Part shown: in pieces, positions 9,170-16,937 of the stretch
Position numbering within the stretch: position 1 is the stretch's first letter
Layout of the letters: each line of letters opens with the position of its first letter
Assembly (NCBI GenBank): GCA_022826885.1
Contig: JAJDUB010000081.1
Coordinates: 1-34,033 of the forward strand
DNA from: Gammaproteobacteria bacterium
GTDB lineage: Bacteria; Pseudomonadota; Gammaproteobacteria; Eutrophobiales; Eutrophobiaceae
Length of the DNA stretch: 34,033 nucleotides
Reading direction: 5' to 3'
Translations under genes and position numbers: made by a program
The notes under the pieces: generated by a model
What the model saw: only the letters and a program-made list of their open reading frames with translations
Database searches by the model: none
What the model was told of the DNA's origin: nothing

Positions 9170-9592
9170 ATGCGGCACCGAATCCGAAAACGTCCGATGT
9201 CCGAGATTAACGTCGTTCCCTACATCGACGTGATGCTGGTGTTGCTGATCATATTCATGATCACCGCGCCGCTGCTCAGCCAGGGAGTAAAGATCGATCT
9301 GCCCCAGGTCCCATCGGAACCGTTACCTGCCAGCGACAGCGATCCCGTGATCGTCAGCGTGGATGCGGCTGGGAACTTTTTCATCAATTACGGCGAGAAC
9401 CAGGACCAGCCGGTCTCGCCCGAAGTGCTGGTCAACAGGGTAAGCGCATTGGTGAAATACCGTCCCAAACTCCCGGTGCTGGTAAAAGGGGATACTGACG
9501 TTAATTACGGGCGGGTAGTGCAGGCCATGGCCCTGCTGCAGGGCGCCGGCGTGAAGGGCATCGGCCTGATCACCGAAGCGCCTGAACAATGA
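9170..9592 (+). CDS. tolR: Tol-Pal system protein TolR
   Basis: This 140-residue ExbD/TolR protein has one N-terminal membrane helix containing the protonatable Asp of the family (NVVPYIDVMLVLLIIFMITAPLL) and a periplasmic domain. It partners TolQ in the proton channel and can contact peptidoglycan. It lies 10 bases after tolQ and is followed 6 bases later by tolA. Confidence 0.96.
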   Translation: MRHRIRKRPMSEINVVPYIDVMLVLLIIFMITAPLLSQGVKIDLPQVPSEPLPASDSDPVIVSVDAAGNFFINYGENQDQPVSPEVLVNRVSALVKYRPKLPVLVKGDTDVNYGRVVQAMALLQGAGVKGIGLITEAPEQ

Positions 9593-9598
9593 TGCGCC

Positions 9599-10483
9599 AT
9601 GGGGTTCCTGACGCTACGTTCGTTCCTGTATTCCCTGGCGCTGCATGCCGTGGTGATCACGGGGTTGGTCGTTAATTTCGACGCCCCGCGCACACCCGTT
9701 TTCAAACCCAAACCTGCGGAAAACATCGTTGAGGCGGTGACGGTTGATGACCAGGCCGTGGAACAGGAATTGCAACGGCTCAGGGAACTGGAACAGGAAA
9801 AGCAGCGGGCCATGGAGGAAAAGCTGAAAGAACTGGAAGAACAGGCCAGCGCGGTGGAGAAGAGACGTAAAGAGGAGGAAAGGAAGAAACAGGCTGCAGA
9901 GCAGAAACGCAAGGAGGAAGAGAAACGCAAGAGTGAGGCAGAGAAGAAGCGCAAGGAGGAAGAACGCAGGATAGCCGCGGAACGCGATCGCATTAAACAG
10001 GAAAAGCTCGAGGCAGAAGCGGAATTGAAACGTATTGAGGATGAGAACCGCAAGGCCGAAGCCGAGCAAAAACGGCTGGAGGAGGAGAAGCGCAAGGCGG
10101 AGGCGGAACGGCAACGGATAGAAGAGGAAAAGAGGAAGAAGGAGGAGGAAGAAGAGCGGCGCAAACAACTCGCGCTGGAACAGCAGGCGCAGGACAAAAT
10201 AACCCTGCAGAATATCGTTGCGGAAATTTATCGGGTGGTTGCCGGCAACTTTAACAAAACCGGCTTGCCTAAAGGACTGGAATGCGTATTATCAGTACAA
10301 ACCGTACCCGGCGGCGAAGTGATCAGCGTGACCATAAATAAACCAAGCGGCAATGAAGTATTCGACAGGAGGGCCGTGACTGCGGTCCAGAAGGCCTCAC
10401 CGTTGCCGTTGCCTTCGGACCCGGCGGTTTTTGAGCGCCTGAGGCTCAGAAAATTCAACTTCATATTCAAACCCGAGGACTGA
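9599..10483 (+). CDS. tolA: Tol-Pal system protein TolA
   Basis: TolA is the periplasm-spanning arm linking TolQR to TolB and Pal. The 294-residue protein shows the three expected domains: an inner-membrane helix (about residues 8-27), a long charged coiled coil made almost only of Lys, Glu, Arg, Ala and Gln (about 50-200), and a compact C-terminal domain (about 205-294) with a single Cys in GLECVLSVQ. The coiled coil is shorter than in E. coli TolA (421 residues in total), so the reach across the periplasm would be reduced. The purine-rich DNA of the coiled coil gives long spurious frames on the opposite strand. Confidence 0.94.
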   Translation: MGFLTLRSFLYSLALHAVVITGLVVNFDAPRTPVFKPKPAENIVEAVTVDDQAVEQELQRLRELEQEKQRAMEEKLKELEEQASAVEKRRKEEERKKQAAEQKRKEEEKRKSEAEKKRKEEERRIAAERDRIKQEKLEAEAELKRIEDENRKAEAEQKRLEEEKRKAEAERQRIEEEKRKKEEEEERRKQLALEQQAQDKITLQNIVAEIYRVVAGNFNKTGLPKGLECVLSVQTVPGGEVISVTINKPSGNEVFDRRAVTAVQKASPLPLPSDPAVFERLRLRKFNFIFKPED

Positions 10484-10487
10484 TGGC

Positions 10488-11792
10488 GTGAGATACATCG
10501 CCTGCCTTTTGACCCTGTTATTGCTGGCAGTGCCCTGGGCCCAGGCCCAGAATGAACTGGAAATTGTCATCGACACCGGCGTTGAGAACATACTGCCCAT
10601 CGCCGTGATACCGTTCGGCTGGAACGGCGCGGCCGGCGAGCAACCGATCGATCTGCACAGGACGATTGCCAACAACCTGTCAAGAAGCGGGCGTTTCGCA
10701 ACAATGAGTGACAACGAGATGCCGCAGCGTCCGGTGGAATTCGCGCATGTCAATTTCAGTGACTGGCAACTGGTGCGCATGGAAAACATCGTCATCGGCA
10801 ACCTGAAACATACGGAAGCCGGGGACTATGAAATTGAGTTCAGGTTGCTGGACGTGTACAAGGCAAACCAGTTGACCGGGTTCCGGATCAAGGCCAAGCG
10901 CAGACAGTTGCGCCGGATCGCGCACCGCATCAGCGATATTATCTTCGAGAAACTCACCGGCGTTCGCGGCGCGTTCGACACCCGGATCGCTTACGTTACA
11001 GTCAAACAGGATGAGGCCGGTCGGGACCGGCACAGTTTGCAGATCGCCGACGCCGACGGGTTTAACCCGCAGGTGCTGCTCGAATCGGACCAGGCGCTGA
11101 TGTCCCCGGCCTGGTCGCCGGACGGAAAGCGCCTCGCCTATGTTTCCTTTGAAGGAGACAGTTCCTCGGTATTCGTACAGAATATTCGGACAGGCCGGAG
11201 GGAAGAGGTGGCTGCCCACGAGGGGATAAACAGCGCGCCGGCGTTTTCCCCCGATGGCGGACGGTTGGCCATGACCCTGTCAAAAGACGGCAACCCGGAA
11301 ATCTACGTGCTGCACCTGGCCGGCAACTCGCTGCAGCGAATCACCCGAAACCGCGCCATTGACACGGAACCGAACTGGTCGCCGGACGGCAGCAGACTCG
11401 TATTTACTTCCGACCGCGGAGGGACGCCGCAGATCTACGAGGTCGGCCTTCAGGGCGGCGCCCCCCGGCGCCTCACCTTTGACGGATCTTATTTTGCGCG
11501 GCCGCGCCATTCCCCCGACGGCGCCGGCATAACCATGGTGTACGGCAGTAACGGCGCGTACCGGATTGCCTATCTGGACACGGGGAGCGGCAGCCTGAGT
11601 GTGCTGACGAATAACCGGCTGGATGAATCCCCCAGTTTCTCCCCTAACGGCAGCATGATCATCTACGCCACCAACGGCCGATATGGTTCCGAACTGGCAG
11701 CGGTCTCCGCAGACGGCAAAGTGCGTCAGCGGCTGGCCTTGCAGGACGGCGAGGTGCGGGAACCGGCATGGGGACCATTCCCGGCGGACTGA
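10488..11792 (+). CDS. tolB: Tol-Pal system periplasmic protein TolB
   Basis: This 434-residue periplasmic protein has a signal peptide (MRYIACLLTLLLLAVPWAQA), an N-terminal domain (LEIVIDTGVENILPIAVIPF) and a C-terminal six-bladed beta-propeller built from repeats of the type SPAWSPDGKRLAYVS, APAFSPDGGRLAM and EPNWSPDGSRLVFTSDRGG. TolB binds Pal and is released by TolA. The start is GTG at 10488; no in-frame ATG is available. It lies 4 bases after tolA. Confidence 0.96.
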   Translation: MRYIACLLTLLLLAVPWAQAQNELEIVIDTGVENILPIAVIPFGWNGAAGEQPIDLHRTIANNLSRSGRFATMSDNEMPQRPVEFAHVNFSDWQLVRMENIVIGNLKHTEAGDYEIEFRLLDVYKANQLTGFRIKAKRRQLRRIAHRISDIIFEKLTGVRGAFDTRIAYVTVKQDEAGRDRHSLQIADADGFNPQVLLESDQALMSPAWSPDGKRLAYVSFEGDSSSVFVQNIRTGRREEVAAHEGINSAPAFSPDGGRLAMTLSKDGNPEIYVLHLAGNSLQRITRNRAIDTEPNWSPDGSRLVFTSDRGGTPQIYEVGLQGGAPRRLTFDGSYFARPRHSPDGAGITMVYGSNGAYRIAYLDTGSGSLSVLTNNRLDESPSFSPNGSMIIYATNGRYGSELAAVSADGKVRQRLALQDGEVREPAWGPFPAD

Positions 11793-11879
11793 ATATGAAG
11801 CATGGAGTGGCCGGCGACTTTCGAACTGAATATTAATCACAAATCAGGTAATCAATGTTATTCTTTAGCCAGGATAACC

Positions 11880-11884
11880 GGAGA
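11880..11884 (+). promoter_or_regulatory. Shine-Dalgarno that decides the pal start
   Basis: GGAGA lies six bases before the ATG at 11891. An in-frame ATG at 11855 lacks such a motif and would put 12 residues before the lipoprotein signal. Confidence 0.6.
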
Positions 11885-11890
11885 ACGATA

Positions 11891-12442
11891 ATGATTAAGA
11901 AATTTCTGCTGTTATTTTTTCTGGGCCTGTTTGTCACGGCCTGTACCACGACGCCTGAACAGGGCGAGGGCCCCGATGTTGTAGACAAGACCGGCAGCGC
12001 AGATATGGCGGATGACGGCGCCGGCGATGCGGAAGCGGGTAGCGAAGCGCAGGCATTCGGCGCGGAAGGGGATCAGGCTACCGCCCTGCAGGAACTGGAG
12101 AACCCGGAAAGCCTGCTCTCGGTACGCATTATCTATTTTGACTACGACAGCAGTACCGTATTGTCGCAATTCGAAGAGATCATCCAGGCCCATGCCGGTT
12201 TTCTCCAGGCCAACCCGGGCGTGGTCACCTCCCTGGAGGGTCATGCCGATGAGCGCGGGTCCCGCGAATACAACCTGGCCCTGGGCGAGCGGCGCGCGCT
12301 GGCGGTCAAACAACAACTGGTTGTCCTGGGCGCCTCGCCGGAACAGGTCAGGACCGTGAGTTACGGTGAGGAGCGGCCTGCGGACCCCGGTCATGACGAA
12401 CAGGCCTGGAGTCTGAACAGGCGCGTGGAGTTCGTCTACTGA
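11891..12442 (+). CDS. pal: Peptidoglycan-associated lipoprotein Pal
   Basis: This 183-residue outer-membrane lipoprotein has a signal peptide with lipobox FVTAC (lipidated Cys18), a low-complexity acidic linker (about 20-70) and an OmpA-like peptidoglycan-binding domain containing YFDYDSS and GHADERGSREYNLALGERRA. Pal anchors the outer membrane to peptidoglycan and is the endpoint of the TolQRAB machine. The 98-base gap after tolB is the largest in the tol cluster and could carry its own promoter (TTAATC, 17 bases, TGTTAT near 11833-11861, weak). Pal is usually needed in large amounts, so separate transcription is plausible. Confidence 0.95.
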   Translation: MIKKFLLLFFLGLFVTACTTTPEQGEGPDVVDKTGSADMADDGAGDAEAGSEAQAFGAEGDQATALQELENPESLLSVRIIYFDYDSSTVLSQFEEIIQAHAGFLQANPGVVTSLEGHADERGSREYNLALGERRALAVKQQLVVLGASPEQVRTVSYGEERPADPGHDEQAWSLNRRVEFVY

Positions 12443-12453
12443 GCCGATAACCG

Positions 12454-13530
12454 ATGCGGGCTGACGGTCGCAAATCCGGGCTGGTGTTTACCCTGCTGAT
12501 CACCGTACAGGCAGGGGTTGCCGTAGTGAGCGCCCAGGAGGCTGCCGATACGGAGGTCACAATTGCCGAACGCCTGGAACGCATCGAAAACGCACTTTCC
12601 AACCAGGGCCTGCTGGAAATGGTGCAGCAGGTTCAATCCCTGGAGGTCGAGATCAGTCGCCTGCGCGGGCAAATGGAAGAACAAACCCATGAACTGGAGC
12701 AACTGAGGAAGCGGCAGCGGGACCTGTACACTGACATAGACAGGCGCATACAGCGCCTGGAAAACCCGGTAACCGCTGCAACGGGAGCTTTGGCCGGCGA
12801 AGGTGAGCCGCCGCTGCAAACCCTGTCGCCGTTCCAGGGGACGGAAGTGACAGGCGGGCAGCAGGCCGAAACGCCGTTGACCCTGGAACTGGTCGAACAG
12901 GAACCGGCGACCGGCAGCGCCGCGGGAGAGCAAATTAATGGGGACGGACTTAAGTCCGTCCCCGGTACGGAGCCTGCCGGGGAGGCGCTGACTGCGATGC
13001 AGGAAACGGCGCTTTCTGAAGCGCCCGGGGGAAGCGTTGCCCACACGCCGGTGCAGGAACAGGCAACGCCGGAAACAGCTGAAGGCGTTATCGCCGCAGC
13101 GCCGGTTGCTGTGGACCCGGTGCTTGTCGAGGCCGCTTACAGGCACGCCTTCGAGCTGTTGAAGCAGTCCCTGTACGACCCTGCGATCAAGGCGTTCCGG
13201 GAATTCCTGGTGCGTTATCCGGGCAGTGAACACGCCGATAACGCCCAGTTCTGGCTGGCCGAGGCGTATTACGTGAACAACCGGTTCGGCCAGGCGCTGG
13301 TTGAATACAGTACACTGGTTCAGCGTTATCCCGATAGCCCTAAACTGGCCCAGGCAACATTGAAGGCCGCGTTCTGCCAGCATGAAATGGGCCAGGTTGA
13401 CGGGGCCAGGCGGCAACTGGACGAAATAATTCAGCAATATCCGGGGACGACGGCCGCCAGCCTGGCGCAGGACCGGCTCACAAGGATCGCAACGGAAACG
13501 GTTTCCGCTGAGAGTGTTCCATCCAACTGA
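12454..13530 (+). CDS. cpoB: Cell division coordinator CpoB (YbgF)
   Basis: This 358-residue periplasmic protein has a signal peptide (ending VVSAQ), an N-terminal trimerising coiled coil (about 35-105), a variable linker (about 106-215) and a C-terminal TPR domain (about 219-350; VEAAYRHAFELLKQSLYDPAIKAF, YPGSEHADNAQFWLAEAYYV, YPDSPKLAQATLKAAFCQHEMGQ). CpoB couples Tol-Pal constriction with PBP1B during division. The linker is longer than in E. coli (263 residues in total) and contains an in-frame 24-bp palindrome encoding residues 163-170. It ends 8 bases from the convergent murU stop, with no obvious terminator between. Confidence 0.92.
   Translation: MRADGRKSGLVFTLLITVQAGVAVVSAQEAADTEVTIAERLERIENALSNQGLLEMVQQVQSLEVEISRLRGQMEEQTHELEQLRKRQRDLYTDIDRRIQRLENPVTAATGALAGEGEPPLQTLSPFQGTEVTGGQQAETPLTLELVEQEPATGSAAGEQINGDGLKSVPGTEPAGEALTAMQETALSEAPGGSVAHTPVQEQATPETAEGVIAAAPVAVDPVLVEAAYRHAFELLKQSLYDPAIKAFREFLVRYPGSEHADNAQFWLAEAYYVNNRFGQALVEYSTLVQRYPDSPKLAQATLKAAFCQHEMGQVDGARRQLDEIIQQYPGTTAASLAQDRLTRIATETVSAESVPSN
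12940..12963. repeat. Perfect 24-bp palindrome inside cpoB (REP-like repeat)
   Basis: GGGGACGGACTT is followed directly by its exact reverse complement. It occupies eight whole codons (GDGLKSVP) in the CpoB linker, so the frame is kept. Its ends match the palindrome at 22547-22571 (GGGGAC...GTCCCC). Repeats with these ends are, to my knowledge, common around Y1-type (RAYT) transposase genes; none is present in this window. Confidence 0.75.
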
Positions 13531-13538
13531 GCGCTGGT

Positions 13539-14204
13539 TCAGGATTTCCCAAGGTAATCCTCCACTTCCGCCAGCCGCGCGGGCGTGCCTACATCGAACC
13601 AGCGGCCGCGATAGAGTTCTCCCGTGACCTGCCCGCTTTCCATGGCCTGGCGCAATACCGGCGCCAGGGCAAATACCGGTTCCGTTACGGAGCGAAACAG
13701 ACCGGGATGATAGACCCCGATACCGCTGAAAGTGCACCTGGGTTCTCCTGAGCCTGTAACCATGCCATCCTGAAGGACAAAATCGCCCCCAGGATGATGC
13801 GCCGGATTGGGGACCAGGACCAGGTGGGCCCAGCCTGAGAGCGCCGGTTTCAGCGTTTCATGGGGGAAATCCGTCCAGGTATCACCGTTGACGACCAGGA
13901 ACGGGTCATCTCCCAGCAAGGGTAATGCCCGTTTGATGCCGCCTCCCGTACCCAGGGGATTATCACCCTCGGCAGAGTAACGGATATTCACTCCGTATGC
14001 GGCGCCGTCGGCGAACCATGCCTCTATCCGCTCACCGGAACGGGCATGATTGATCACCAGATCGGTAAACCCGGCGCGCGCCAGGGCTTCCACGTGATAT
14101 TGCAATAACGGCTTGCCGCTCACCGGCAACATCGGCTTGGGCAGGTCAACGGTCAGGGGACGCATTCTCTCGCCCCGGCCCGCTGCCAGAATCATCGCTC
14201 TCAT
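13539..14204 (-). CDS. murU: N-acetylmuramate 1-phosphate uridylyltransferase MurU
   Basis: This 221-residue nucleotidyltransferase has the signature AGRGERMRPLTVDLPKPMLP near its N-terminus, the VVNGDTWTD metal-binding motif and LGTGGGIKRALP. MurU makes UDP-MurNAc from MurNAc-1-phosphate in the cell-wall recycling shortcut that bypasses de novo synthesis. The start at 14204 (second of two adjacent ATG codons) is chosen for the family N-terminus MRAMILAAG. The usual partner kinase gene amgK is not adjacent. An alternative reading as a generic sugar-1-phosphate nucleotidyltransferase (RfbA-like) is less likely given the short length. A TAGAAT on the minus strand at 14236-14241 may be its -10 element. 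Confidence 0.85.
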   Translation of the reverse strand: MRAMILAAGRGERMRPLTVDLPKPMLPVSGKPLLQYHVEALARAGFTDLVINHARSGERIEAWFADGAAYGVNIRYSAEGDNPLGTGGGIKRALPLLGDDPFLVVNGDTWTDFPHETLKPALSGWAHLVLVPNPAHHPGGDFVLQDGMVTGSGEPRCTFSGIGVYHPGLFRSVTEPVFALAPVLRQAMESGQVTGELYRGRWFDVGTPARLAEVEDYLGKS

Positions 14205-14320
14205 CATTCGTTTTCTTCGGGGAATTAAGCGGGACATTCTATCCTTTGCCGGATACCGATGGAAGGCAAGCCGGAGGGTGACGTGATAAACTGCGTGCAT
14301 TTCAATTTTAATGATGTGTG

Positions 14321-14341
14321 ACCCGGCGCGCGCCGGGTTTT
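14321..14341 (+). terminator. Perfect 18-bp palindrome plus T-run in the leader of the CaCA antiporter gene
   Basis: ACCCGGCGCGCGCCGGGT (14321-14338) is fully self-complementary and is followed by three T. It looks like an intrinsic terminator or stable 5' hairpin, but lies between divergent genes and only one base before the AAGGA of the downstream gene, so it would sit in that gene's leader. Terminator, attenuator or mRNA-stabilising cap are all possible. Confidence 0.45.
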
Positions 14342-14355
14342 AAGGACACGGGAAT

Positions 14356-15300
14356 ATGTTGATAGCGACGATGGCGGTGCTGGGCGGTCTGGCCCTGCTG
14401 GTGCTGGGCGCGGACCGGTTTGTTTCCGGCGCCGCAGGAACCGCGCGCGCGCTGGGAGTATCACCCTTGATCATCGGCTTGATCGTGGTGGGCATCGCCA
14501 CGTCCATGCCCGAGGTGTTTGTAGGCGGTGTGGCGGCGTGGGACGGAAAAACCCGCATCGCAATAGGGAACGCCCTGGGTTCCAACATCGCCAATATCGG
14601 CCTGGTGCTGGGAGCGACCGCGCTGCTTACTCCGATCGTGGTTCAGTCTCGGACTCTGAGACGGGAGTTTTTTCTCATGCTGGCGGCAATGCTGATAGCG
14701 TTTGTGCTGATGTTCGACCAGCATCTGTCGCGTATAGACGGCCTGCTGTTGCTGGGCTCGCTGTTGCTGATGCTGGCATGGATAGTCAATCAGGCAAAAC
14801 GTGAAGCGTCTGCCGCGCTCGCCCAAGGGGAACAGGAAGGAACCCCCGGCCTGGTGAAATCCATCGTTTTCATGCTTGTCGGATTGACGGTTTTACTGGG
14901 AGGCGCTGAACTGCTGGTGCGGGGAGCGGTCTATATTGCCAGGGAGTTCGGCGTTAGCGACCTGGTAATTGGTTTGACTATCATTGCAGTCGGAACCAGC
15001 CTGCCGGAACTTGCCGCTTCCCTTATGAGCGTTGCCAGGAAAGAAATGGATATCGCCATCGGCAACGTGATCGGTTCCAATATGTTTAATATGCTGATGG
15101 TATTGGGCATACCGTGTATTATTTATCCTGATACCTTCGGCAGAGAAGTCCTGCTACGGGACTTTTCCGTTATGTGGGGGTTGACGCTGTTGATGGTGTG
15201 GATGGTGTTTTGTTCGGGTAAAAACAGGTACAGCCGCGTGGAAGGCGCCATACTGTTGCTATGCTTTGCCGGTTACCAGTACTGGCTGTTCCGGGGCTGA
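14356..15300 (+). CDS. yrbG: CaCA-family calcium/sodium antiporter (YrbG-like)
   Basis: This 314-residue integral membrane protein carries two copies of the cation-exchanger alpha repeat: GIATSMPEVFVGG with GNALGSNIANIGLVLG (about residues 50-90), and AVGTSLPELAASLMSV with IGNVIGSNMFNMLMVLG (about 212-255). These acidic-centred motifs form the ion-binding site of K+-dependent or independent Na+/Ca2+ exchangers. About ten transmembrane helices are expected. Position immediately before kdsD matches yrbG in E. coli. AAGGA about ten bases before the ATG supports the start. Confidence 0.92.
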   Translation: MLIATMAVLGGLALLVLGADRFVSGAAGTARALGVSPLIIGLIVVGIATSMPEVFVGGVAAWDGKTRIAIGNALGSNIANIGLVLGATALLTPIVVQSRTLRREFFLMLAAMLIAFVLMFDQHLSRIDGLLLLGSLLLMLAWIVNQAKREASAALAQGEQEGTPGLVKSIVFMLVGLTVLLGGAELLVRGAVYIAREFGVSDLVIGLTIIAVGTSLPELAASLMSVARKEMDIAIGNVIGSNMFNMLMVLGIPCIIYPDTFGREVLLRDFSVMWGLTLLMVWMVFCSGKNRYSRVEGAILLLCFAGYQYWLFRG

Positions 15301-15306
15301 GCGTAT

Positions 15307-15334
15307 CTGGAAAGAGTACTAGTGTCATTATAAT
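15307..15334 (+). promoter_or_regulatory. Candidate promoter for the kdsD-lpt-rpoN operon
   Basis: A perfect TATAAT (15329-15334) lies 18 bases before the kdsD ATG, with a weak -35 (CTGGAA, 16-base spacer). In E. coli the corresponding yrbG-kdsD junction also contains promoters for this operon. Confidence 0.4.
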
Positions 15335-15352
15335 GTTGAGCGCTTTTGAAAA

Positions 15353-16366
15353 ATGGCTTATGCAGGGCTGCCTGTAGTGTCCGGCCCCGGCAAACAACCT
15401 GATCCCCAACAGTTGATGCGGGCTGCACGCGCGGTTATAGACACGGAAAGACAGGCAGTAAGCGCCCTGGAGCAGCGTATTGACGGCCATTTTGTCGGCG
15501 CCTGCCAACTGATCCTGGCATGCGAGGGAAGGGTTGTGGTCCTGGGCATGGGCAAGTCAGGTCACATCGGCCACAAGATTGCAGCTACCCTGGCCAGTAC
15601 GGGCACCCCGTCTTTTTTCGTCCACCCCGCCGAAGCCGGCCATGGCGACCTGGGTATGATCACCCGGGGCGACGTGGTTATCGCCTTGTCCAATTCCGGG
15701 GAAACCGCGGAGATCATCACCCTGCTGCCGGTGATTAAACGCCTGGATATCCCGCTCATAGCGCTGACGGGCAATCCGGCGTCCACCCTGGGAATGGCCG
15801 CTGCAGCCTGCCTGGACGTAAGCGTCGCCAGGGAAGCGTGCCCGCTTAACCTGGCTCCCACGGCCAGCACCACGGCCAGCCTGGTTCTCGGAGATGCCCT
15901 GGCGATTGCACTGCTCGAAGCCCGGGGCTTCAATGCCGATGATTTTGCCCGTTCTCATCCCGGTGGCTCGCTGGGAAGGCGCCTGTCATCCGTACGGGAT
16001 GTCATGCATACCGGGGACGATATCCCCAGGGTGGACGAGAAGACCATATTGAGCCGCACATTGCTGGAAATGAGCGCAAAAGGGTTGGGCATGACCGCGG
16101 TGCTGGATGAGCAGGGTGAAGTCTCGGGTATATTTACCGACGGTGACCTGCGCAGGACGCTGGATGCCGGCTTCGATGTGCATACCACTACCACTGCCGA
16201 AGTGATGACAAGAAACCCGCGGACTATCGCTGAAACCTGTCTGGCTGCCGAGGCGTTGCGGATGATGGAAGAACACCGGATCAATGCCTTGCTGGTGCTG
16301 GACGAGGATCAACAACTGGCAGGCGTTCTGAATATGCACGACCTGCTGCGCGCGCAAGTGCTCTAA
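15353..16366 (+). CDS. kdsD: D-arabinose 5-phosphate isomerase KdsD
   Basis: KdsD converts ribulose 5-phosphate to arabinose 5-phosphate, the first committed step of Kdo (LPS inner core) synthesis. The 337-residue protein has an N-terminal SIS domain (VVVLGMGKSGHIGHKIAATLASTGTPSFFVHPAEAGHGDLGM, SNSGETAEI) and two C-terminal CBS domains (about 215-337; FTDGDLRRTLDAGFDV, VLNMHDLLRAQ). It aligns along its whole length with E. coli KdsD. It is followed 7 bases later by lptC; kdsC, which normally lies between, is absent. Confidence 0.95.
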   Translation: MAYAGLPVVSGPGKQPDPQQLMRAARAVIDTERQAVSALEQRIDGHFVGACQLILACEGRVVVLGMGKSGHIGHKIAATLASTGTPSFFVHPAEAGHGDLGMITRGDVVIALSNSGETAEIITLLPVIKRLDIPLIALTGNPASTLGMAAAACLDVSVAREACPLNLAPTASTTASLVLGDALAIALLEARGFNADDFARSHPGGSLGRRLSSVRDVMHTGDDIPRVDEKTILSRTLLEMSAKGLGMTAVLDEQGEVSGIFTDGDLRRTLDAGFDVHTTTTAEVMTRNPRTIAETCLAAEALRMMEEHRINALLVLDEDQQLAGVLNMHDLLRAQVL

Positions 16367-16373
16367 CTAACCC

Positions 16374-16937
16374 ATGGTCCACAGGTTACTGATACTTGCA
16401 TTGCTCATCGGCGCGGCCGCCGGCAGCGCCTGGTTGTTGAACTGGTTATCCGCAGAGCCCGGCCGCGGGCCGGCAACCGATGCGCGGGCGCCGGATTATT
16501 ACATGGAGGACTTCTCCACCCTGACCATGAACCAGGACGGCAAACCCAAGAACAGGTTGTCGGCTGACTATCTCGCGCACTATCCGCATAATGACAGTAC
16601 CGAACTGGTCAGGCCGCGCATGGAAATATTCCGTGAAGATGAACTTCCTTTGTATATTGATGCCGAAAAAGGACGCCTGGCAGAAGATGATGATACCATT
16701 CTGCTGTACGGTATCGTAAAAATGTGGGAGTACGATGATACGGGGAAGCCTGTGCTGGAAGTCAGCACTTCCCATGTGAAGGTGTTGCTCGACGAAGAAT
16801 ATGCAGAGACAGACAACTACGCGACCATCGTTACAGGTACTGCCGTTATCACCGGGACCGGCATGCGAGCGTATTTACCCGAGAGCCGACTGGAAGTAAT
16901 CAAACATGAAAAAACCACCATTAACCCGGATTCCTGA
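16374..16937 (+). CDS. lptC: LPS export system protein LptC
   Basis: This 187-residue bitopic inner-membrane protein has one N-terminal helix (about residues 4-23) and a periplasmic beta-jellyroll domain (YYMEDFSTLTMNQDGKPKNRLSADYLAHYPHNDST is the recognisable start). LptC receives LPS from LptB2FG and passes it to LptA. The gene overlaps the start of lptA by 32 bases. Sequence conservation of LptC is generally low; position between kdsD and lptA and the domain pattern support the call. Confidence 0.9.
   Translation: MVHRLLILALLIGAAAGSAWLLNWLSAEPGRGPATDARAPDYYMEDFSTLTMNQDGKPKNRLSADYLAHYPHNDSTELVRPRMEIFREDELPLYIDAEKGRLAEDDDTILLYGIVKMWEYDDTGKPVLEVSTSHVKVLLDEEYAETDNYATIVTGTAVITGTGMRAYLPESRLEVIKHEKTTINPDS

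Noticed and set aside
9505..10197. Ser/Phe-rich and Leu/Phe-rich long frames opposite tolA that look like membrane proteins
   Set aside because: They are the antisense of the Lys/Glu/Arg/Ala coiled coil of TolA; the apparent hydrophobicity is a codon artefact.
12436..13737. A 433-codon minus-strand frame opposite cpoB and the end of murU
   Set aside because: It runs across two well-supported genes, has no domain signature and shows low-complexity composition derived from antisense reading.
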